This document shows positions 8,252 to 16,099 of a DNA stretch of 64,000 nt, in pieces. This DNA comes from Rugosimonospora africana (GTDB lineage Bacteria > Actinomycetota > Actinomycetes > Mycobacteriales > Micromonosporaceae), in contig NZ_BONZ01000025.1 in the NCBI RefSeq assembly GCF_016862975.1, forward strand, positions 1 through 64,000, written 5' to 3'. The translations under genes were made by a program, and so were the position numbers. Positions within the stretch are counted from its first letter, which is position 1. Each line of letters starts with the position of its first letter. The notes under the pieces are model-generated. The model was given only the letters and a program-made list of their open reading frames with translations. It was not told the origin of the DNA and did no database searches.

Positions 8252-9451
8252 CTAGCTCGCGCCGGCCATCATCTCGCCGAACACCCGCGCCGCCGTCGAG
8301 TCCGTGAACAGCGCCGCCAGCCGGGTCCGGGCCAGGCGCCGCCGGAACGGTCCGACCCTCGAAGCGTCACCGGCGTCGTGCAGCATCTCCAGCATCCAGC
8401 GGGAGAACTCCTGGTACCGCCACGCCCGCTCCAGGCACGTCGCGCTGTACGCGCGCAGCCCGCTCTCGTCGCCGTCCCGGACCGCCGCGCTGATCGCGAC
8501 CGCCAGCGTTTCGGCGTCGAGCACGGCGAGGTTCATCCCCTTGCCGCCCATCGGCGTCATCACGTGCGCGGCGTCGCCGGCCAGGAACAGCCGGCCGTAG
8601 CTCATCGGCTCGCACACCTCGCTGCGCATGTCCACCCGGCCGATCTCAGTGATCGGGCCGTCCGGGAGTGCGTCATCGCCGAGCCGCATGCGCAGCTGCG
8701 GCCACACCCGCTCGGCCGGCCAGTCGGCCGGCTCGTCCTCCGGCCGGCACTGGAGGTAGTACCGGCTCGCCTTCGGGCCACGGTAGAACTGCGCCGCGTA
8801 GCCGTGCTCGCTGACCGCGAGGAGCGGGTGCGGCGGCGGTGGCGCGGTGGCCAGGATGGTGAGCCAGCTGACCTCGTGGTCGAACGTGTACGTCGCCACC
8901 GCGCCGGCCGGCAGGCTGGCCCGGCTCGCCCCGCGGGTACCGTCGCAGCCGGCCAGGTACGGGGCGGTGAACGTGGTCGTGACGCCGGACGGATCCGTAC
9001 CGGTGACCCGTACCCGGTCGCCGGTCAGCTCGTGCGGGGTCACGTCGGCCGTCTCGAACCGCAGGTCGCCGCCCCCGGCCAGGAAGCGCGCGATGAGCCC
9101 CCGGACGAGTACCTGCTGCGGGCACAGCCAGCCGTACTGCCCGCCGGACAGGGTGGCGTGGTCGACCAGGTGCGCCTCGCCGTCGACCCGGAACTCCAGG
9201 ATGCCGTCGTCGGGCGGCCCGCCGAGCACGTCGGCCAGACCCCAGTCCTGGTACATGCGCCGCACCCGGGCGTCGACGATGCCGGCCCGGTGCCGGTTCT
9301 CGACGAACTCCCGGCTGCGCCGCTCCAGCACCACGCATGGGATGTCGTTGTGCTGCAACATGTTCGCCAGGGTCAACCCGGTCGGCCCGGCGCCGACGAT
9401 GACGACGGTGGTGTCGACTTCGGCCCGGTCCGCCCCCGTGCTCTCGTTCAT
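8252..9451 (-). CDS. pobA: FAD-dependent 4-hydroxybenzoate 3-monooxygenase-like hydroxylase
   Basis: 399 residues, ATG start. The N-terminal Rossmann motif VVIVGAGPTGLTLA binds FAD. The DG-type motif AGCDGTRGASR is near residue 160. GRLFLAGDAAHVMTPMGGKG (~residue 280) is the GD motif contacting the FAD ribityl chain. The overall order and length match PobA (about 394 residues), with ENRHRAGIVDARV and the conserved YYLQCRPEDEPADW stretch. It would convert 4-hydroxybenzoate to protocatechuate using NAD(P)H and O2, feeding the beta-ketoadipate pathway. No ring-cleavage genes are adjacent, so the substrate could be a related hydroxy-aromatic. Confidence 0.8.
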   Translation of the reverse strand: MNESTGADRAEVDTTVVIVGAGPTGLTLANMLQHNDIPCVVLERRSREFVENRHRAGIVDARVRRMYQDWGLADVLGGPPDDGILEFRVDGEAHLVDHATLSGGQYGWLCPQQVLVRGLIARFLAGGGDLRFETADVTPHELTGDRVRVTGTDPSGVTTTFTAPYLAGCDGTRGASRASLPAGAVATYTFDHEVSWLTILATAPPPPHPLLAVSEHGYAAQFYRGPKASRYYLQCRPEDEPADWPAERVWPQLRMRLGDDALPDGPITEIGRVDMRSEVCEPMSYGRLFLAGDAAHVMTPMGGKGMNLAVLDAETLAVAISAAVRDGDESGLRAYSATCLERAWRYQEFSRWMLEMLHDAGDASRVGPFRRRLARTRLAALFTDSTAARVFGEMMAGAS

Positions 9452-9518
9452 CGATCCAATCTACGGTTCCCGGCCGCCGGCCGGTACCCGTGAGAGCGGG
9501 GGAGAGGGGGAGAGGGCG

Positions 9519-9968
9519 TCAGCGCGCGCGGCCGGCGCGCAGCGTGTCGACGGCCTTCGCGATCCGCCGCTGCCGGGTCGCGTCCGTCTTGGCGTCCTCA
9601 ATGGACAGTACGTGTACCCGCTTGTTGCTGTACGACAGGCCGTCGAAGGTGCGCCGGGCATCCGGCTCCGCGTCCAGCGCGGCGGCGAAGTCCGCCGGCA
9701 CCTCCACCTCGCGCGGCGCCGTGTCGAGTTCGAGGTCGACGTCCAGCTCGTCGCCGGCCGAGACCCCGGCGCCGGCGCGGTGCTCCGCGCTGACCCCGAC
9801 CAGGTACCGGCCGCCCATGCTCGCCACGGTGTTCCGGTAGGTGTACCCGTTGATGGTGACCCGCACCGCCGGGCGCTTACCCGCCCCGAAGCCGTCGACG
9901 ATCTCGGCTGGTACCTCGAAACCGGTCGCGGTCTTGCCGTTCAACTCCAGCGTGGTTCGGAATCTCAT
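9519..9968 (-). CDS. YdeI/OmpD-associated-like protein with DUF1905 domain
   Basis: 149 residues from the ATG at 9968 (GAGG about 10 nt upstream; an ATG 18 nt further up is less likely). Residues 1-90 form a DUF1905 beta-barrel (MRFRTTLELNGKTATGFEVP, VTINGYTYRNTVASMGGRYL). The C-terminus has the YdeI-type helix region with FDGLSYSNKRVHVLSIEDAKTDATRQRRI. A small soluble cytoplasmic protein of unknown biochemical role. It lies downstream of the ArsR operon with a ~100-nt gap, so co-transcription is uncertain. Confidence 0.8.
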   Translation of the reverse strand: MRFRTTLELNGKTATGFEVPAEIVDGFGAGKRPAVRVTINGYTYRNTVASMGGRYLVGVSAEHRAGAGVSAGDELDVDLELDTAPREVEVPADFAAALDAEPDARRTFDGLSYSNKRVHVLSIEDAKTDATRQRRIAKAVDTLRAGRAR

Positions 9969-10073
9969 GATTTCGGATCCTCGCACGGACTGCCGGTCGG
10001 AAACACCCGTGCGACCCCTCGGGTTTCGGCGGGGTCGTTGACAGGTGCCCGGCGGCTTGCCGGATTTCCGGGG

Positions 10074-10619
10074 TCAGCTCGCCCTGGCGTAGGTCAGGCC
10101 GAAATCGTGTTTCCACTCCTGTCCGTCGGCGGACGCTTCCCACGCGCCCGTTATCGTGTCGCCGTCGCCAGAGATCACTCCGGTGTAGCGCTGCCAGAAG
10201 CCGGGTGCCTCACGCCATACCTTCCAGACCCCGCCATCGAGCGTCATCTGGTAGACCCGGGCGACGCCGCGCGAGTCGTAGTAGTGCTGGGTGAAGGCGC
10301 CTGGTACAGCCAGCCCAGCGCGGTCCGTGGCCGGGCCGATGACGGCGATGCCGCTGGGAGCGGCCGGGTGCTCGTTGACGAACCGTTGGGTGAGGAAGAA
10401 GCCGCCGTCCAGCCACTCGAAGGTGGTCCGGCCGTCGCGGCCCGTGACGGACGGGCTGCCCGGTCCGAAGTACCCGGCAGCGAACGTGGCTTCCATCTCC
10501 CAGGTGCCGGTCAGCGCATCCAGGCGGTCGAGCGAGGCGGGCCGCGTGGTGGGAATGCCGTCGGGGATGTCGGCCGATCCCGGCCGGCCGTGGTTCTCGG
10601 GTCTGCTGGTCGTGGTCAT
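10074..10619 (-). CDS. DUF1579-like lipocalin-fold hypothetical protein
   Basis: 181 residues, ATG start. After ~30 variable residues comes LDALTGTWEMEATF, the opening strand of the DUF1579 / THAP4-like family. A series of beta-strands follows with TTFEWLDGGFFLTQR and GVISGDGDTITGAWEASADG. It probably folds as a small cytoplasmic beta-barrel, ligand unknown. It is last in a minus-strand operon behind ArsR, AHSA1 and DoxX genes (60-nt gap). Such genes commonly travel with AHSA1/ArsR pairs. Confidence 0.7.
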   Translation of the reverse strand: MTTTSRPENHGRPGSADIPDGIPTTRPASLDRLDALTGTWEMEATFAAGYFGPGSPSVTGRDGRTTFEWLDGGFFLTQRFVNEHPAAPSGIAVIGPATDRAGLAVPGAFTQHYYDSRGVARVYQMTLDGGVWKVWREAPGFWQRYTGVISGDGDTITGAWEASADGQEWKHDFGLTYARAS

Positions 10620-10679
10620 CGTGCTGGGTTCCTTTCCGTGAAAGTCTCGGCGGTGGGGGATGGGGCTGTGGCGGCGGCG

Positions 10680-11096
10680 CTATCGCCTGATGGCGGCGGT
10701 CAGGCTTCTGGTCCGCGTCCACCGACTGCGGGCGATGAGCACGAACGCCACGCACAGGGGGATGGTCGTCGCGAACGCGGAGCTGTGCAGGACGGCGGCG
10801 TTGATGACGGTCGCGCCGGCCATGTCGGCGGCGAGTCCGGCCGCGGCCAGCCCGGCCAGCCGCGGGATGAGCAGACCGATGGCCCCGGCCAGCTCGGCTA
10901 TCCCCACGAGATACCGTAGCCATTGGCCAGCGCCGATCTCGCCGAACATCTGCACGGCGGAGTGAGCGCCGGCCAGCTTTGGAACGGCAGCCAACGCGAA
11001 CATCGCCGCCAACAGAATCTGTGCGGCCCACAGCAGGATGTTGAGGCGATTGCGCGCCGGAGCTCGGTCCGCCGTCGCGCGGATGCTACTGCTCAT
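10680..11096 (-). CDS. DoxX-family integral membrane protein
   Basis: 138 residues, ATG start. Four hydrophobic helices: ILLWAAQILLAAMFALAAVPK, WLRYLVGIAELAGAIGLLIP, LAGLAAAGLAADMAGATVI and FATTIPLCVAFVLIA. The GIAELAGAIGLLIP motif in helix 2 is diagnostic for DoxX. Members are small membrane proteins linked to redox or thiol metabolism; the activity here is unknown. It is third in the ArsR operon, 31 nt after the AHSA1 gene. Confidence 0.85.
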   Translation of the reverse strand: MSSSIRATADRAPARNRLNILLWAAQILLAAMFALAAVPKLAGAHSAVQMFGEIGAGQWLRYLVGIAELAGAIGLLIPRLAGLAAAGLAADMAGATVINAAVLHSSAFATTIPLCVAFVLIARSRWTRTRSLTAAIRR

Positions 11097-11127
11097 GACT
11101 GTCTCCGTTCAGTGGATAGCGCGGGTG

Positions 11128-11607
11128 TCAGCCGCGCCGCAACGTGGCGAGTAGTTCTTCCAGGCGCTCGTGAGAGTCACGCACACCGCGTTCCATGTCA
11201 GCGGCCACCATCGCGTCGCGGTCTTCCACCGATTGGAAGGCCGAGACGGTGCGGACCAGCGTCGTGGCACCGCGCTGCTCCAGCGTGGTGGTGTCGAGCT
11301 TGACGTGGCCCGGGGCTCCTTCGAATTCGAATGTCTGCACGATGACCTGCGGCGAGGGAGTGCCGTGGAAGATGCCGTGGAAGCCGTATGCGTTGCCGTC
11401 GGAGTCGGTGTGGACGTACCGCCACCTTCCGCCATCGCGGACGTCGTAACTCTCGACGGTCATCGTCAGGTCGCGTGGGCCCAGCCACTGCGCCAGCAGA
11501 TCCGGGTCGGTGTGTGCGCGGAATACCAACTCGCGAGGCGCGGCGAACTCTCGGGCGATGACGATTTGCGGCATGCCCGGTTCCGCGGTGATTCGAGTCT
11601 TACCCAT
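11128..11607 (-). CDS. AHSA1/SRPBCC-domain protein
   Basis: 159 residues, ATG start with a GGAG-type site upstream. Classic START/SRPBCC layout: IVIAREFAAPRELVFRAHTDPDLLAQW (strand, helix), then the DVRDGGRWRYVHTDSDGN strand pair, a GTPSPQVIVQTFEFEG strand, and a long C-terminal helix (ESVE-like, MERGVRDSHERLEELL). Binds an unknown hydrophobic ligand in the helix-grip cavity. Almost always encoded with an ArsR regulator, as here. Confidence 0.88.
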   Translation of the reverse strand: MGKTRITAEPGMPQIVIAREFAAPRELVFRAHTDPDLLAQWLGPRDLTMTVESYDVRDGGRWRYVHTDSDGNAYGFHGIFHGTPSPQVIVQTFEFEGAPGHVKLDTTTLEQRGATTLVRTVSAFQSVEDRDAMVAADMERGVRDSHERLEELLATLRRG

Positions 11608-11697
11608 CGGGCTCTCCTTTGTTGGTTGTACTGCTGTTGATCGGTGATGCTGCTGCTGTGCGGTGATGCCGCTGCGTTGTCATGCGCCGCCGGCCGG

Positions 11698-12054
11698 TCA
11701 GCCGTGGCCGTGCCGGGCATCGTCGTCCTGCCTGGCTTGCAGCGCCGCGAGTAGCTCGTCGAGCCGCTCGTGGCTCTCGTCCCAGAACCGTTGGTAGCGG
11801 GCCAGCCAGGTGGTCACCTCGCGAAGCGGCTCGGCCTCCAGGCGGCTGAGCCGAGCGGTGGCGCGACGGCTGCGCGAGACCAGACCCGCGTGCTCAAGCA
11901 CCCTCAGGTGCTTGGAGATCGCGGGCTGGGAGACGTCGAACGGCGCGGCGAGCTCGGCGACGGTCGCCTCGCCCTCCGTCAGCCGGATCAGGATCGCCCG
12001 CCGGATCGGATCGGCGAGCGCACCGAACACGAGGCTGAGCCTGTCTTCGGCCAT
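11698..12054 (-). CDS. ArsR-family transcriptional regulator
   Basis: 118 residues, ATG start. Winged helix-turn-helix: FGALADPIRRAILIRLTEGEATVAEL, then the recognition helix DVSQPAISKHLRVLEHAGLV and a basic wing SRSRRATARLSRLEA. The C-terminal FWDESHERLDELL helix is typical of ArsR members paired with AHSA1 proteins. No cysteine metal site is present, so it is not a metal sensor. Probably represses its own operon through the palindrome at 12075-12086. Confidence 0.92.
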   Translation of the reverse strand: MAEDRLSLVFGALADPIRRAILIRLTEGEATVAELAAPFDVSQPAISKHLRVLEHAGLVSRSRRATARLSRLEAEPLREVTTWLARYQRFWDESHERLDELLAALQARQDDDARHGHG

Positions 12055-12074
12055 CCATAACCACCCCGTTCCAA

Positions 12075-12116
12075 AACCAGATGGTTATAGAGTAGCGCGC
12101 CAACCCCCGCTGTCAA
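12075..12116 (-). promoter_or_regulatory. arsR operon promoter and operator
   Basis: Minus-strand promoter TTGACA (12116-12111), 16-nt spacer, TACTCT (12094-12089). Immediately downstream, 12075-12086 is a perfect palindrome AACCA-TC-TGGTT, extending to ATAACCA on one side. A second ATAACCA half-site lies at 12057-12063 over the start codon. ATAACCA-type palindromes are common operators of this ArsR subgroup. Binding would cover the transcription start. Confidence 0.65.
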
Positions 12117-12140
12117 CCCGTGCCGGAGCGGGAACGTGAT

Positions 12141-12160
12141 TCGAACATGTGTGCGATAAT
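12141..12160 (+). promoter_or_regulatory. LexA/SOS box overlapping the dinB -10 element
   Basis: TCGAACATGTGTGCGA at 12141-12156 fits the actinobacterial/Gram-positive LexA consensus TCGAAC-N4-GTTCGA with one mismatch. It overlaps GATAAT at 12155-12160, a -10 hexamer matching 5/6. The dinB GTG follows 6 nt after the hexamer, indicating a leaderless, DNA-damage-inducible transcript. Confidence 0.72.
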
Positions 12161-12166
12161 GCTGGA

Positions 12167-13387
12167 GTGTCCGGCGAGGCGACCATCCTGCACGCCGACC
12201 TCGACGCGTTCTACGCGTCCGTGGAGCAGCGCGACGATCCCGCGCTGCGCGGCCGGCCGGTGATCGTCGGGTCCGGGGTGGTGCTCGCCGCCAGCTATGA
12301 GGCCAAGGCGCACGGCGTGCGCACCGCGATGGGCGGGCGGCAGGCCCGGCGGCTGTGCCCGGCCGCCATCGTGGTCGAGCCGCGGATGTCGGCATACGCG
12401 CAGGCCAGCAAGGCGGTCTTCGAGGTGTTCCGGCAGGCCACGCCGCTGGTCGAGGGACTGTCGATCGACGAGGCGTTCCTGGACGTCGGCGGCCTCCGTC
12501 GCATCTCGGGCAGCCCGACCGAGATCGCAGTCCGGCTACGCCGCGACGTGCTCGCCCAGGTCGGGCTGCCGATCACGGTCGGCGTCGCCCGGACGAAGTT
12601 TCTCGCCAAGGTGGCCAGCCGGGTGGCCAAGCCGGACGGCCTGCTGATGGTGCCGCCCGACGGCGAGCTGGCGTTCTTGCACCCGCTGCCGGTCGAGCTG
12701 CTCTGGGGCGTCGGCCCGGTCACCGCGGGCAAGCTGCGGGAGCGCGGCATCGTCACCGTCGGGCACGTGGCCCGGCTCGGCGAGGCGGCACTGGTCTCGA
12801 TGCTGGGCGCCGGCTCCGGGCGGCACCTGCACGCGCTGGCCCACAATCACGATCCCCGTTCGGTCCAGGTGGGTCGGCGCCGGGGTTCGATCGGATCCCA
12901 GCGAGCCCTCGGTCGCGCCGAGCGGTCGCCGGCCGATCTCGACGCGATACTCGCCGGGCTGGTCGACCGGGTGACCCGGCGGATGCGGGCCGCGGGGCGG
13001 CCGGGCCGCACAGTGACGCTGCGGCTGCGCTTCGCCGACTTCACCCGCGTCACGCGCTCTCAGACGCTGCCCTGGCCGACCGCCGCGACGCGGGCCATCC
13101 TGGGAACCGCGCGTGCGCTGCTGGCAGCGGCGATGCCGATGGTGACGCGCCGCGGCCTGACCCTGGTCGGCGTCGCGGTCGGCAACCTCGACGACGGGCC
13201 GGTCCAGTTGGAGCTGCCGTTCGGCCGGCGGCCGGCTGCGGGGCCGGGTGGCGACTCCGACGACCGCGACGGGGACCTCGACGCGGCGCTGGACGCGGTA
13301 CGGGACCGGTTCGGCTCCTCCGCTGTGACCCGCGGCACGCTGCTGGGCCGTGACGGCGGTCCGCAGGTCCCCCTTCTACCCGACTGA
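12167..13387 (+). CDS. dinB: DNA polymerase IV (Y-family translesion polymerase)
   Basis: 406 residues from the GTG at 12167, chosen because a -10 hexamer ends 6 nt before it and the conserved ATILHADLDAFYASVEQ opens right after. An in-frame GTG at 12149 is possible but lies inside the LexA box. Palm motifs are intact: DLDAFYASVE and SIDEAFLDVGG carry the metal-binding acidic residues. GVARTKFLAKVASRVAKPDG precedes the helix-hairpin-helix (LWGVGPVTAGKLRERGI). The little-finger domain lies at ~240-345. A C-terminal ELPFGRRP-like segment resembles a beta-clamp motif (QLELPF). Performs error-prone bypass synthesis in the SOS response. Confidence 0.93.
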   Translation: MSGEATILHADLDAFYASVEQRDDPALRGRPVIVGSGVVLAASYEAKAHGVRTAMGGRQARRLCPAAIVVEPRMSAYAQASKAVFEVFRQATPLVEGLSIDEAFLDVGGLRRISGSPTEIAVRLRRDVLAQVGLPITVGVARTKFLAKVASRVAKPDGLLMVPPDGELAFLHPLPVELLWGVGPVTAGKLRERGIVTVGHVARLGEAALVSMLGAGSGRHLHALAHNHDPRSVQVGRRRGSIGSQRALGRAERSPADLDAILAGLVDRVTRRMRAAGRPGRTVTLRLRFADFTRVTRSQTLPWPTAATRAILGTARALLAAAMPMVTRRGLTLVGVAVGNLDDGPVQLELPFGRRPAAGPGGDSDDRDGDLDAALDAVRDRFGSSAVTRGTLLGRDGGPQVPLLPD

Positions 13388-13512
13388 GCCTGCCCGACTG
13401 CTGAGCCCTGCCCGACCGAGCCCGGCGGACCGAGCGCCATGGTGCCGGAGTTCACCGTGGGCGCCGCCACAGGGCGGAATGCCCGCACCCGGTCCGGTGG
13501 TTGACCACCGCC

Positions 13513-14175
13513 ATGACAACTGTTGGTTTCATCGGCAGCGGGAACATCGGCGGCACCGTCGCCAAACTCGCTGTAGCCGCCGGGTACGACGTGGTGTTGA
13601 GCAACTCCCGCGGCCCCGAGACACTCACGGACCTGGTGGCCGAGCTCGGCCCGCACGCGAGCGCCGGCACCGTGGCGCAGGCCGGGGCGGCCGGCGACCT
13701 GGTGATCGTGAGCATCCCGCTGAAGGCGTACCCGACCGTCCCGGCCGGGGCGCTCGCCGGGCGCGTCGTCATCGATACGAACAACTACTACCCGCAGCGC
13801 GACGGGCAGATAGCCGAACTGGACGACGACTCCACGACAAGCAGCGAGCTGCTGCAGCGGCACCTGCCGGACGCCCGGGTCGTCAAGGTGTTCAACAACA
13901 TCTACTCCAAGCACCTCGCCTCGCTGGCCCGCCCGGCCGGCGCCGCGGACCGCACCGCACTGCCGATCGCCGGCGACGATCCGACCGCCAAGGCGACGGT
14001 GACCGCGTTCCTGGACGCGATCGGGTACGACGCCGTGGACGCGGGCGCGCTGCGCGACGGCCGCTCGTACCAGCCGGACACCCCCGCCTACGGCGGCCCG
14101 TACGGCCCGTTCAGCAACGAGAACGGCACCCCGGCCGACGCCGCGACCGTCCGGAGGGCTCTGGACGCCGCCTGA
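13513..14175 (+). CDS. NADPH:F420 oxidoreductase-like NAD(P)-binding protein
   Basis: 220 residues from the ATG at 13513 (an in-frame TTG at 13501 is also possible). N-terminal dinucleotide-binding motif TVGFIGSGNIGGTVAKLA, then LSNSRGPETL where the SR-type loop favours NADPH phosphate binding. The middle has VKVFNNIYSKHLASLARP, the family's conserved K-N-I segment. C-terminal YDAVDAGALRDGRSYQPDTP matches the F420-reductase-like family. True F420 reduction versus another NADP-linked reduction cannot be decided from sequence. Monocistronic. Confidence 0.82.
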   Translation: MTTVGFIGSGNIGGTVAKLAVAAGYDVVLSNSRGPETLTDLVAELGPHASAGTVAQAGAAGDLVIVSIPLKAYPTVPAGALAGRVVIDTNNYYPQRDGQIAELDDDSTTSSELLQRHLPDARVVKVFNNIYSKHLASLARPAGAADRTALPIAGDDPTAKATVTAFLDAIGYDAVDAGALRDGRSYQPDTPAYGGPYGPFSNENGTPADAATVRRALDAA

Positions 14176-14190
14176 CGCCCGCGTACAGAA

Positions 14191-14222
14191 GCGGGCCGCC
14201 ACGGTCATCCGTGACGGCCCGC
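14191..14222. terminator. Bidirectional terminator
   Basis: Stem GCGGGCCGccACGG / CCGTgaCGGCCCGC (14191-14204 with 14209-14222, one internal mismatch region) and a 4-nt loop. Placed between convergent genes ending at 14175 and 14265. Confidence 0.75.
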
Positions 14223-14264
14223 TGTCCACAATGGATCCACGGTGGGATCCACAATGGAGGAGTG

Positions 14265-15719
14265 TCAGCCGACGGCGGCACCCGTCGTCGCCTGCTTCTG
14301 GAACAGCTGGGTGATTTCCTCGACCGACCGGCCCTTCGTCTCCGGCAGGTACCGGCTGACGAATCCGACGGCGAGCACGCACAGCACCGCGAAGCAGACC
14401 ATCACCCAGCCCAGGCCGATGGCCGACTGCCAGGTCGGGAACGCCTCGATGAGGGCGAAGTTGGCCACCCAGTCGACAGTGGCACCGATCGCGGCGGCCT
14501 GGCCGCGCACCGCGGTGGGGAACACCTCACCCTGGATCAGCCAACCCGTACCGCCGACACCGATCGCGAAGCTCGCGATGAACATACACAGCCCGATCAT
14601 CACGACCACGATCCGCGGGGTACCGCTGAACAGCCCCAGCCCGATCGCGGTGACCACGCCGAACACCGCCATCCCGATGTACCCGCCGATCGCCAGCGGC
14701 CGGCGCCCGATCCGGTCGATGTAGCGGAACGCGAAGTAGGTGGCGGCCACGTTGACCACGGTCATGATGGCGGTCACCTCAACACCGGCGACCGTCGTAG
14801 CCACCTTCGAGGTGTCATGGCCCTGGAACAGCGGGCCGAGCAGGTGCGGCCCGTAGTACAGCGGCACGTTGATGCCGGTGATCTGCTGGAACGCGAAGAA
14901 CACACAGACCACGATCAGCGCGCGCCGCACTCCCGGCGTCCAGGCCCGGAACTTCGCGCGCTCGCGCCCCTGGTCGCTCTCTTCGAGGCGGCGTGCGGCA
15001 CGCTCGACGTCCTCGGCGGACGCCTGTACGCCCAGCACCTGCACCGCCTTGCGGGCCTCCTCGTACCGGCCGTGCCGCAGCAGCCAGCGCGGCGACTCCG
15101 GCATCTGGGTGCGCAGCACCAGACCGATGATGGCCGGTACCGCGCCCAGGCCCAGGACCAGCCGCCAGTCCAGGCTCGCCGCGTGCGACGGCATCGCCTT
15201 GAAGATGACCAGCGCGATGACGTACGCGACCAGGATGCCGACCGTGATCATCCACTGCTGCAGCATGCCCAGCGAACCGCGCTTGTTGCGCGGAGCGTAC
15301 TCGGCGATGTACGCGGTCGCGATCGCCGAGTCGGCGCCGACGGCCAGCCCGATCAGCGTCCGTGCGACGAGCAGGACCGCGGCGTCCGGAGTGAACGCGG
15401 ACAGCAGCGCGCCGACCGCGTAGATGAGGGCGTCGGCGATCAGAAGGTACTTGCGCCCCAACCGGTCGGTCAGTGGACCGGCGAGCAACGCGCCGGCCGC
15501 CGCGCCCAGCGATGCGCCGGCGACCAGATAACCCAGGGCGAAACCGCTGAGGTGGTACGGCACGAAGTTCAGCGCCGAGCCGATGTTCGAGGTGTCGAAG
15601 CCGAACAGGAAGCCACCGATCGTCGCGAGCACCGTCAGCGACCAGTAGAACCTGGTCGGTGCGCGCTGATCCAGCGCCTCCAGCACATCCGGCCCGCCGG
15701 TGGCGGTCGTTGCACTCAT
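14265..15719 (-). CDS. MFS sugar-porter family transporter
   Basis: 484 residues, ATG start, 12 predicted transmembrane helices. Sugar-porter signatures are present: GPLTDRLGRKYLL after helix 2, PESPRWLLRHGRYEEA before the central loop, QQITGINVPLYYGP in helix 7, RYIDRIGRRPL between helices 8 and 9, and the terminal YLPETKGRSVEEI. It would import a sugar or polyol, probably by proton symport; substrate unknown. No catabolic gene is adjacent. It is divergent from hemF across a 380-bp gap. Confidence 0.9.
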   Translation of the reverse strand: MSATTATGGPDVLEALDQRAPTRFYWSLTVLATIGGFLFGFDTSNIGSALNFVPYHLSGFALGYLVAGASLGAAAGALLAGPLTDRLGRKYLLIADALIYAVGALLSAFTPDAAVLLVARTLIGLAVGADSAIATAYIAEYAPRNKRGSLGMLQQWMITVGILVAYVIALVIFKAMPSHAASLDWRLVLGLGAVPAIIGLVLRTQMPESPRWLLRHGRYEEARKAVQVLGVQASAEDVERAARRLEESDQGRERAKFRAWTPGVRRALIVVCVFFAFQQITGINVPLYYGPHLLGPLFQGHDTSKVATTVAGVEVTAIMTVVNVAATYFAFRYIDRIGRRPLAIGGYIGMAVFGVVTAIGLGLFSGTPRIVVVMIGLCMFIASFAIGVGGTGWLIQGEVFPTAVRGQAAAIGATVDWVANFALIEAFPTWQSAIGLGWVMVCFAVLCVLAVGFVSRYLPETKGRSVEEITQLFQKQATTGAAVG

Positions 15720-16099
15720 CTGTCTGCCCCCTTCGAACAGCCAGCGCTTCCACCCGCGCGGCTCGCGCCGTGCGTGCCGGCGAGGAGCGTCGCCGTGACG
15801 TCCCGACTACCCAATGGCCGCTCCGGTCAATCGGAATGCCGCAAATGTGAGATCGGCCATCGCCGCCCTGGGCCCCTCTCGCAGGCACTGGGCGGTTTGG
15901 GCGGTGGCGCCGGTCACGCCGCCGGGTCACACTCCGTTGCTCGTACGCAACCGTCCATTGTGGAGCAACGGATGGGTTCGCGGACTCGGTGACTTGCGTC
16001 CGCGGGGTAGCCTGCGGAAGCCGGGATCGGTGTGGCCGGCGTGCGATGGCAGGCGCGGCAGTGGCAGGCGCGGCAATGGCATCGGGGAGGCGGGTCGAG
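15720..16099. promoter_or_regulatory. Divergent regulatory gap with a perfect 10-bp inverted repeat
   Basis: 380 bp between the MFS gene (minus) and hemF (plus). TCCGTTGCTC at 15933-15942 is perfectly inverted as GAGCAACGGA at 15963-15972 with a 20-nt spacer. This is a plausible operator for a dimer binding two turns apart, or a hairpin. Further down, GGCAGGCGCGGCA is directly repeated near 16048 and 16061. No further gene was seen. Confidence 0.5.

Noticed and set aside
10038-10043. TTGACA resembling a -35 element on the plus strand
   Set aside because: No matching -10 or plus-strand gene follows.
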